A program made the translations under genes and the position numbers. Below, piece after piece: positions 23,545-29,056 of a DNA stretch of 37,688 bases. The DNA comes from a virus: positions 1-37,688 of the IMG/VR virus record IMGVR_UViG_3300027467_000055; one strand, given 5' to 3'. Position 1 is the first letter of the stretch, and every line of letters begins with the position of its first letter. The notes under the pieces are model-generated. The model ran no database searches. It was not told where the DNA came from and worked only from the letters and a program-made list of their open reading frames with translations.

Positions 23545-23827
23545 TGCACTCTCCGTCCAGTTTGCGGTTCTCCAACTCGATCAGCAACTCGATGTAGTGC
23601 TTTGCTTTTTCCAAATCAGCGATGCCGTTCTTCTTGCGCCAGCGGCTGATGTACTTGATCACATTGCCCTCAAAATACCCCAGCGCGTTGGCATGGATGT
23701 ACTCGACGGGTTGAATCGGCAGGTCTTTGTAATGGTTACCGGCCACTTGTTTGCTCAGTGCTGTCATTCTGTTCCACTCCTCAAGTTCTTCAATGGTTAC
23801 CTCAGTTGTCATGCCAAGCCCAGACAT
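23525..23827 (-). CDS. DUF3310 protein
   Basis: A 100-residue protein whose C-terminal half is DUF3310: AGNHYKDLPIQPVEYIHANA, NVIKYISRWRKKNG, DLEKAKHYIELLIELE. The family is common in phages; some members were annotated as nucleotide kinases, without proof. The start at 23827 is favoured by GGAG five bases upstream, although ATG 23812 overlaps the polymerase stop as ATGA. The N-terminal 20 residues are acidic and variable. Confidence 0.88.
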   Translation of the reverse strand: MSGLGMTTEVTIEELEEWNRMTALSKQVAGNHYKDLPIQPVEYIHANALGYFEGNVIKYISRWRKKNGIADLEKAKHYIELLIELENRKLDGECNAGKTD

Positions 23828-25683
23828 AGCTTCTCCACTTCTCTGACGTAGTAATCAAAATCCACCGGCAGTTTTCCGGCGTCCTTGATGTCGTTGCAAG
23901 GCTGGACACCCCAGCCCGACTCGACACCGATCTTGCGCCACTCGGTCTTGCCCTTGAGCGGCGGCATCCACTTGAACAGACGGCCACCGCCTTCAGCGAT
24001 GTAGTAGCGCGTGATGTTCTGCAACTGCTGGGGCTGCTGACCGTCCCACTCGATTGCCAGATAGCTGCTGCGGGGCACCTTGGTGCGCAGCATGAAGTCC
24101 ATGATCTCGGGCCACTGCTGCACGGTCTGCCGGATCGGCGCACCCTCGACCAATACCTTCTCGGCCACTTTGGCGACCACCAGACCACCGGCGTTCTGGT
24201 GCCAGCCCATCTTGTACTCGTAGGCACCTTTGCGCTTGACAGTGGGGTCACCGGGTTTGACAAACGCCGGATCGAACACGCCGATGTAGTTGTTGACATC
24301 GCGGATCATCATGGCCTTGTAGATGGCTTCCTCAAGGTTCAGGCCAGTGCGCTCCTGCCACGCCATGCGGGCCAGATCGACGAGCACCTTGTGGGTGCGC
24401 GGCACCCGAACGGTCAGACCGTCCGTGTTCACTTGGATCAGGCGAAGCCCGGGGATCGTCATCAACCCCTCGGCCAGCAGGCACAGCAGCAGTTGTCCGT
24501 TGAGCGTGATGCTCATGGTGAACAGCGGGTCGTAGAAGACAGAGAACTGGTTGTTGCTGTCGCCGTAGACGCCGTTGAGCGCCAGTTTCAGCATGGCGCT
24601 TTCAGCGGACTTCTTGGGGTATGACTTGCGCTGCTCGAACAGGTACTTGTAGATGGCGACGAAATCCTTGCCTAGATGTGCAGGATGAAAGCCGTTACAG
24701 ATAGCCAGATTTGGATAGTAAGAAGTGACATCAAGGTCCACAATGACTTGTTCGTCATTGGACTCGATGATCTCAGACTCGACGCTTCCATGAATACCGC
24801 CAAGACCAAACACGAAAGTAAAGCCATTGATGCAAGCAGTAAGGTCATTGAAAACTCCTTTCGTTTCAGTGATTGATTGCTGCTTGAGCCACTCCATGAC
24901 CCGGGTGAACTCGGGCTGCTCGAACCTGATCCACGGCAGGATAGCATCCTTGAGGTGGATCACCGGGCGCTTGGTCTGCCGGGGTGTGCGGCCCTTGTCG
25001 CCGTAGTCGTAGCAGGCGACACCGGCTTCCTCCAGCTTCATGACGAAGTAGTCCTTGCCGATCTTGGTGTCGTTGTGGTTCATGAAGTCCCGGGCGTACT
25101 TGCGCGTCAGTTCCTCACGGAAGTGCAGCATGTCGAGGCTCTTGTGATAGAACGCCTTGGTCTGCGCCACATCGTGCTGGTTGTACTTCTTGAGCACTTC
25201 GATCTGCTCACGAGTCAACGTGGTGCCCACTTTGAACGGTAAGTCCTCGATGCTGTCGGAGCGCATGTTGAACTCCAGCACCTTGAGGCTGGTGGCCCGG
25301 GCCTTGTTGTCGAAGTGGTGAATCTTGAACAGGTCGATCTGGGTGACGAACTGATCGGACGGCTTGACGAGGTGCATCCATCGGTCACCATCTTCATCCT
25401 GCGATCCGATGATCGCCATCGCCTTCTGGTACAGCGTGGCAGCGTCAGCCTTGCCCATGCGGATCAGCGTGTGCAGGACCGGGTAGTCGAACCCGAGGTT
25501 GTTGAAGCCCACCATGCGGGCGTTGGTTTCCTTCAGGAACTGGAGGAACGCGATGATCTCGCGGGAGTCGTTGCGCCAGTCGCTGATCTCAAACATCCAG
25601 CGCAGCGGGGCGTCCGCATGCTCCACCGCCAACGTGAAGACGTTGGGGTAGGTTTCGATGTCGAACACATAGTCGTTACTCAT
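23809..25683 (-). CDS. Family B DNA polymerase with 3'-5' exonuclease
   Basis: A compact 624-residue polymerase. Exonuclease motifs: FDIETYP (Asp8, Glu10), FNNLGFDYPVL (Asp66), YNQHDVAQT (Asp171). Polymerase motifs: A, DLDVTSYYPNL (catalytic Asp318); B, KLALNGVYGD (Lys366, Asn370, Tyr373, Gly374); C, VNTDGLTV, where the usual DTDS reads NTDG (Asp421 kept). It would copy the phage genome with proofreading. The segment coding residues about 262-342, including motif A, is about 45% GC against 53-60% on either side. No good Shine-Dalgarno is seen at ATG 25683. Family B at this place replaces the family A enzyme of many similar cassettes. Confidence 0.93.
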   Translation of the reverse strand: MSNDYVFDIETYPNVFTLAVEHADAPLRWMFEISDWRNDSREIIAFLQFLKETNARMVGFNNLGFDYPVLHTLIRMGKADAATLYQKAMAIIGSQDEDGDRWMHLVKPSDQFVTQIDLFKIHHFDNKARATSLKVLEFNMRSDSIEDLPFKVGTTLTREQIEVLKKYNQHDVAQTKAFYHKSLDMLHFREELTRKYARDFMNHNDTKIGKDYFVMKLEEAGVACYDYGDKGRTPRQTKRPVIHLKDAILPWIRFEQPEFTRVMEWLKQQSITETKGVFNDLTACINGFTFVFGLGGIHGSVESEIIESNDEQVIVDLDVTSYYPNLAICNGFHPAHLGKDFVAIYKYLFEQRKSYPKKSAESAMLKLALNGVYGDSNNQFSVFYDPLFTMSITLNGQLLLCLLAEGLMTIPGLRLIQVNTDGLTVRVPRTHKVLVDLARMAWQERTGLNLEEAIYKAMMIRDVNNYIGVFDPAFVKPGDPTVKRKGAYEYKMGWHQNAGGLVVAKVAEKVLVEGAPIRQTVQQWPEIMDFMLRTKVPRSSYLAIEWDGQQPQQLQNITRYYIAEGGGRLFKWMPPLKGKTEWRKIGVESGWGVQPCNDIKDAGKLPVDFDYYVREVEKLCLGLA

Positions 25684-25792
25684 TACTGTTACCGGGTAGG
25701 TGGGAGTGGCTGATCTGACGACCCAGATTGTCGGCGTTGCGCTTGCAATAAGCTGCCATGTAGCAGCCAGTCCCGATTCGTTTACTGACCCA

Positions 25793-26512
25793 TCATGAAG
25801 GGCGGCAGGCCTGCCACAGCGGCAGCAGTGACACCCATAGGGTTAGCAGCGGGAGCCATTTGACCAACGGTGCAGCAGGCATTCCCGGCATCGCTGTTGA
25901 TGCGAAGCCCGGGGCGGCAGCGGGAGCACCAGCCACAGCGCCGAACAGGTTCGATGCGTCCACGGCACCCTCGCCGAACGGGGTGTCATCGCCAGCGAAC
26001 TGCACGGCAATCAGGTCGCAGCGGATGCCACGGCCGTGCTTGTTCTCTTGCAGCCACGGCTTGACGGCAGCGTTGACACGGCAACCACCATACATCTTGC
26101 GGGCAAGCTGCTGGTAGGCCATCGTGTTGGCGGGGTCGATGGGTGATCCATCGCCTTGGATCATCTGCGGCTGCGAGTCACGGCCAGCGGTGATGAACAC
26201 ATGACCGGCGTAGCCATCGTAGGGCTGAAAGGTCTTCTTGTTGACCTTCTCCTCACCACGGCCAAAGCAGCGCAGCTTGCGGTCGGCTTGGATCATGCCC
26301 ATGACGGTCTGGGCGTGTTCTTTCCACTTCTCCAGTGCCATCGCGCCGTACTTCTGCATGAACTGCTGGAAGCCAGCGTGGTCCTGCGGCATGATGAACT
26401 CGCAGTTGTACGAGATGCGCTCTTTGCCGGTCTGCTCGTTGACCTGACGCTGAGGTTCAGCGAGGTGGGGGAAAGACAGACGGACGTTCGAGAGGAAAAT
26501 GATTTCAGACAT
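25793..26512 (-). CDS. DUF2815 ssDNA-binding-type protein, frameshifted C-terminus
   Basis: A 239-residue reading frame. Residues 1-205 are a DUF2815 protein, related to phage single-strand binding proteins (IFLSNVRLSFPHLAEPQRQV, NCEFIMPQDHAGFQQFMQKY, KVNKKTFQPYDGYAGHVFIT, IRCDLIAVQFAGDDTPFGEG). The last 25 residues as written (LVKWLPLLTLWVSLLPLWQA...) do not fit. In the neighbouring frame the same DNA reads VGQMAPAANPMGVTAAAVAG then LPPFMMGQ and a TAA at 25782, a natural-looking Ala/Pro-rich tail with an SSB-like hydrophobic tip. One missing base near 25869-25872 explains this. It binds ssDNA during replication, next to the polymerase and DUF2800 genes. Confidence 0.88.
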   Translation of the reverse strand: MSEIIFLSNVRLSFPHLAEPQRQVNEQTGKERISYNCEFIMPQDHAGFQQFMQKYGAMALEKWKEHAQTVMGMIQADRKLRCFGRGEEKVNKKTFQPYDGYAGHVFITAGRDSQPQMIQGDGSPIDPANTMAYQQLARKMYGGCRVNAAVKPWLQENKHGRGIRCDLIAVQFAGDDTPFGEGAVDASNLFGAVAGAPAAAPGFASTAMPGMPAAPLVKWLPLLTLWVSLLPLWQACRPS

Positions 26513-26527
26513 TACAGTTACTCCAGT

Positions 26528-27823
26528 TTAGGAAAGCCACGAGGGCAGGGATTCGGCAGCAGGTGCTGCCTCGACTGCGCTGAACATCGGCGCAGCATTG
26601 GTGATGACAGCAGGACGGCTGTCAGATTCGGGGACCACGGTCAGCTTGCCAGCCAGCTTGGTGACGTACTCCTGCTCCATCCGTTTGAGTTGGCGGTCGG
26701 TCAGGGACACCTTGGTGCCGTCACGCTTCTCCCACGTCAGCTTCTCAGCCTTGGCAGGGGTCACGAGTTTGGTTTCGTAGATCGCAGTCTTGGGGATGCC
26801 CATCTTTTGCAGCTTCTCGGCCATCTCCTCCTCAGGCAACGCCCAAGCGCGGGAGCCACGACCGTGGACCAGCTTGAGGCCGGGGATCGGGGTGCCTGCC
26901 TCTAGACGGCGCAGGGCTTCCTTCTCGACGGCTTCGAGGAGTTGGCGCATGAGGGGTGCGGCCTCCATGATCTGACGAATCTGGGCATCGTCCATCTGGG
27001 CCGGGTCTTTGTCGGCAGACTGCTGCGCGACATCGAGCGTTTCGGTTACGACTGGTTGGAACATGATTCCTACCTCCTTCATTACGTTACCTGCCAGCGC
27101 GGCGCAAGAGCCTTTGGCGCGGCAGAATTTACATTGACTTTCGCCCGGGACAAGCGGTGCATCCGGTGCATCGGTTGCGGCAGCTTGCACGATGATTGTA
27201 CCCATGTTGGTCAGCATGTCACGCACATCACGCTCGAAAGATGTGATGGCCTTCATGCCCTTCAGCGCCAGCTTGGGCTGGATGATGGTCATGATGATCC
27301 GCTTGACCGGGTACTCGACGTTGATGGGCAGCTTGTAGCCTGCCAGCACCCCGTAGGCGTACTGCTCAAGCTGCATGTTGCCCTCGGCGCTCACCACGCC
27401 CATGCCGTCCTTGTAGTCGATCAACTCGATCCAGTCAGGGCCGATGATCTGGCAGTCCACGGTGCCCGACAGGTCATCACGACCCAGCAGGAACTTGGGG
27501 TCCACCCGCTCCTCAGAGATGATCTTGAACATGCCGTTCATGGACCGCTCACGGATGTAGTCGATGGAAATCTTGACCCGGGCAGCGCGGTCAGCGTCAA
27601 CCTTGAACTCACCATCGTCGTCGGCAAAGACTTCACCGACTTGGGTCATCGGGTCGATCAAGCCAGCGTCGATGCAATGTTCCAGCAGCGTGTGGCTGTG
27701 GGTGCCGTCGATGGCGGCAGCACCGCTGCGTTCATCGGGGTACTTGGCCTCCTCACGGATACTGCCGGGGCACAAGGCCCAGCGGTGCCGTTTGGAGGGC
27801 GACAGTTGGGCGTGGGCTGTCAT
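26528..27823 (-). CDS. DUF2800 (RecB/Cas4-like) nuclease
   Basis: A 431-residue protein of the DUF2800 family. N-terminus LSPSKRHRWALCPGSIREEA, then GTHSHTLLEHCI (conserved His), DDLSGTVDCQIIG and ELIDYKDGMGVV, which give the Asp and D-x-K of the PD-(D/E)XK core, then QLEQYAYGVL. A Cys cluster (SQCKFCRAKGSCAAL) with the earlier Cys recalls the iron-sulphur site of Cas4/AddB-like nucleases. It probably processes DNA ends in recombination-dependent replication. ATG 27823 overlaps the upstream stop (ATGA); 13 further residues in the open frame lie inside that gene. The C-terminus is Ala/Pro-rich and ends in SLPSWLS. Confidence 0.9.
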   Translation of the reverse strand: MTAHAQLSPSKRHRWALCPGSIREEAKYPDERSGAAAIDGTHSHTLLEHCIDAGLIDPMTQVGEVFADDDGEFKVDADRAARVKISIDYIRERSMNGMFKIISEERVDPKFLLGRDDLSGTVDCQIIGPDWIELIDYKDGMGVVSAEGNMQLEQYAYGVLAGYKLPINVEYPVKRIIMTIIQPKLALKGMKAITSFERDVRDMLTNMGTIIVQAAATDAPDAPLVPGESQCKFCRAKGSCAALAGNVMKEVGIMFQPVVTETLDVAQQSADKDPAQMDDAQIRQIMEAAPLMRQLLEAVEKEALRRLEAGTPIPGLKLVHGRGSRAWALPEEEMAEKLQKMGIPKTAIYETKLVTPAKAEKLTWEKRDGTKVSLTDRQLKRMEQEYVTKLAGKLTVVPESDSRPAVITNAAPMFSAVEAAPAAESLPSWLS

Positions 27824-28011
27824 CGAACAGCACCCGATTCGTCTGTGCCGAACTTCACCCACTTGTAGGCGGCGCGGCCACAGTTGCGGTCAAGCGTGAC
27901 GTGACCAGTGAAGAACCGGCTACCCGAAACCACTTTGTACTGAGCATCGCGCCAGTTGACGCCACTCTTGCGCAGGCTGGCGCGAATCTGTTTGCACTTT
28001 TTGGCGTTCAT
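27820..28011 (-). CDS. Small basic phage protein
   Basis: A 63-residue basic protein (NAKKCKQIRASLRKSGVNWR, then DAQYKVVSGSRFFTGHVTLD). I recall similar short proteins in replication operons of proteobacterial phages, without function. ATG 28011 is preferred because GGAG lies seven bases upstream; ATG 28023 would add four residues. Both ends overlap neighbours as ATGA, so it is part of a tightly coupled operon. Confidence 0.7.
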   Translation of the reverse strand: MNAKKCKQIRASLRKSGVNWRDAQYKVVSGSRFFTGHVTLDRNCGRAAYKWVKFGTDESGAVR

Positions 28012-28253
28012 GCTTTTCTCCAAACTCGGGCACCCAGTTCAACGCCAGCTTTGTCAACCACGGTGCGCACGAGGAACTTGCGCCCGGTGTCCTTGGTGAC
28101 ACGGCGGGCGTGGTTCGCCAGTGCCGAGGCACCGATGGGCACCATGAACGAGTCGCCTACTTCAAGTTGGCGCAGTTCAGGGTACTTCTCATCGCGAGGC
28201 TTGCCAGCGGCACGAGTGGGCATGGGGATGTTTTTCTCGATCTTGATGGACAT
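28008..28253 (-). CDS. Small conserved phage protein
   Basis: An 81-residue protein with a recurrent phage pattern: KIEKNIPMPTRAAGKPRDEK, then ELRQLEVGDSFMVP and RKFLVRTVVDKAGVELGARV ending in WRKA. The repeated LEVGDSF-V and KF-VRT-....-VWR pattern recurs in many small phage proteins near DNA replication genes; I cannot give a function. ATG 28253 is chosen; a GTG at 28259 overlaps the upstream stop (GTGA) and is an alternative start. Confidence 0.72.
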   Translation of the reverse strand: MSIKIEKNIPMPTRAAGKPRDEKYPELRQLEVGDSFMVPIGASALANHARRVTKDTGRKFLVRTVVDKAGVELGARVWRKA

Positions 28254-28255
28254 GA

Positions 28256-28681
28256 TCACGCTGCCTTCAGTTGCTCAACACCTTGGAACAGAGCGCCGTA
28301 GTGCTCGGGCTTCACGTCGTTGATGTTCTGGTAACCCAGACCAGTCAGGACGGCTTGAATCTGAGCACCTTTTTGCGGACCCATTGCCTTGTAGGCACCC
28401 ATCACGTAGTCGATCAGACCTTTACCATCGGTGAACGGTGCGCCACCAGCAGCCGGTGCAGCCGCAGGAGCGGGAGCCACGAACGCAGGAGGAGCAGGCA
28501 TCGCAGGTGCAGCGACCACAGGAGTCGGGGCGGCAACAGGTGCTGGCGCAGGGGCTGGAGCGGCCACGGGTGCAGCAGCCTGTACAGGTGCAGCAGCAGG
28601 CGCTACATTGGAGGTTTGCAGTTGCGCGGTGAGAGCCTGAACAGCTTGGGTCAATGCTTCAATCTTGGCTTCGAGTGACAT
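28256..28681 (-). CDS. Ala/Pro-rich linker protein
   Basis: A 141-residue protein in three parts: an N-terminal heptad helix (LEAKIEALTQAVQALTAQLQ), a roughly 60-residue low-complexity Ala/Pro/Val linker, and a C-terminal globular part (GKGLIDYVMGAYKAMGPQKG, then AQIQAVLTGLGYQNINDVKP). The shape suggests an oligomerising tether. AAGGAG lies seven bases upstream of the start, inside the end of the upstream gene. Function unknown; I recall similar proteins beside DUF2800/DUF2815 genes. Confidence 0.75.
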   Translation of the reverse strand: MSLEAKIEALTQAVQALTAQLQTSNVAPAAAPVQAAAPVAAPAPAPAPVAAPTPVVAAPAMPAPPAFVAPAPAAAPAAGGAPFTDGKGLIDYVMGAYKAMGPQKGAQIQAVLTGLGYQNINDVKPEHYGALFQGVEQLKAA

Positions 28682-28868
28682 AAAGTTTCTCCTTCGGATT
28701 ACCGGTTACAGGGGGTTGAATGGTGACGCGATCTTCGATGAAGGCGTCAACGAGTTCACGCAAGACCTCGCTCGGTGTCCCGAACTTTCTGGCCTTGGCG
28801 TGAAACTTGGTGCGCGTCTTGTCTGACACTCGGACAGTCAAGTACGCTGATTTGTTGATAGGGATCAT
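28659..28868 (-). CDS. Ribbon-helix-helix-like regulator
   Basis: A 69-residue protein. NKSAYLTVRVSDKTRTKFHA followed by KARKFGTPSEVLRELVDAFI has the layout of Arc/CopG ribbon-helix-helix DNA-binding proteins: a basic beta strand, helix, a G-T-P-S turn, second helix. It is the first gene of the leftward replication operon and lies directly behind a palindrome within two divergent promoters, so it is likely the autoregulator of this switch. The longer open frame to 29033 reads back through promoter and hairpin and is not the start. The 3' end overlaps the next gene by 23 bases. Confidence 0.75.
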   Translation of the reverse strand: MIPINKSAYLTVRVSDKTRTKFHAKARKFGTPSEVLRELVDAFIEDRVTIQPPVTGNPKEKLYVTRSQD

Positions 28869-28894
28869 GGTGGAGACATTTTTTGCTGTCGATG

Positions 28895-28923
28895 TTGAAA
28901 GTGTAGCACGTCTGTGCAACAAT
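28895..28923 (+). promoter_or_regulatory. Rightward promoter for primase gene
   Basis: TTGAAA (28895-28900), a 17-base spacer, then AACAAT (28918-28923). Four or five of six positions match at each box. It would transcribe the leader ORF and primase-polymerase. The spacer contains the palindrome at 28903-28920. Not experimentally shown; read by eye. Confidence 0.5.
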
Positions 28924-28927
28924 ACAA
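28900..28927 (-). promoter_or_regulatory. Leftward promoter for replication operon
   Basis: On the minus strand TTGTAT (28927-28922), a 16-base spacer and TACACT (28905-28900). It would drive the regulator and the long replication operon. It overlaps the rightward promoter almost completely, so RNA polymerase can occupy only one at a time. Confidence 0.5.
28903..28920. promoter_or_regulatory. Probable operator palindrome
   Basis: GTAGCAC and GTGCAAC arms around GTCT: an 18-bp imperfect inverted repeat (six of seven arm positions pair). It lies between the boxes of both overlapping promoters and 34 bases from the start of a ribbon-helix-helix-like gene. Probable target of that protein (inference). 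Confidence 0.5.
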
Positions 28928-28961
28928 CCCATGACACCAAAAATTTTTCAACGGGTCCAAG

Positions 28962-28993
28962 AAAAAACCCCGGGGTCTTGTGAACCCCGGGGT
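28962..28993. terminator. Strong hairpin: leftward terminator or rightward attenuator
   Basis: Two copies of the self-complementary decamer ACCCCGGGGT (28967-28976 and 28984-28993) flank a 7-base loop, giving a 10-bp GC-rich stem. On the minus strand it is followed by a run of Ts (28966-28962), a canonical terminator. On the plus strand it is followed by ACCCTTTAGGAG, that is, by the ribosome-binding site of the leader ORF. Confidence 0.75.
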
Positions 28994-29011
28994 ACCCTTT
29001 AGGAGACTTCC

Positions 29012-29056
29012 GTGAAGAAACTGGCAACTGCAATCACCAGCGAGAAAAGTATATGA
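29012..29056 (+). CDS. 14-residue leader peptide upstream of primase
   Basis: GTG-started ORF coding VKKLATAITSEKSI, with AGGAG (29001-29005) six bases upstream. Its TGA overlaps the ATG of the primase gene (ATGA). The primase start itself has no convincing Shine-Dalgarno, so ribosomes probably reach it by translating this leader. The hairpin at 28967-28993 lies eight bases before the leader's ribosome-binding site. Confidence 0.55.
   Translation: MKKLATAITSEKSI

Noticed and set aside
25676-25759. 27-residue leftward ORF (MAAYCKRNADN...) just upstream of the polymerase gene
   Set aside because: It overlaps the polymerase ATG and could couple translation, but has no clear ribosome-binding site and no distinctive composition. 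Support is too weak to call it a gene.
28869-29033. Longer N-terminus for the ribbon-helix-helix-like protein
   Set aside because: The extension reads backwards through the hairpin, both promoters and the palindrome. ATG 28868 gives a normal-size regulator.
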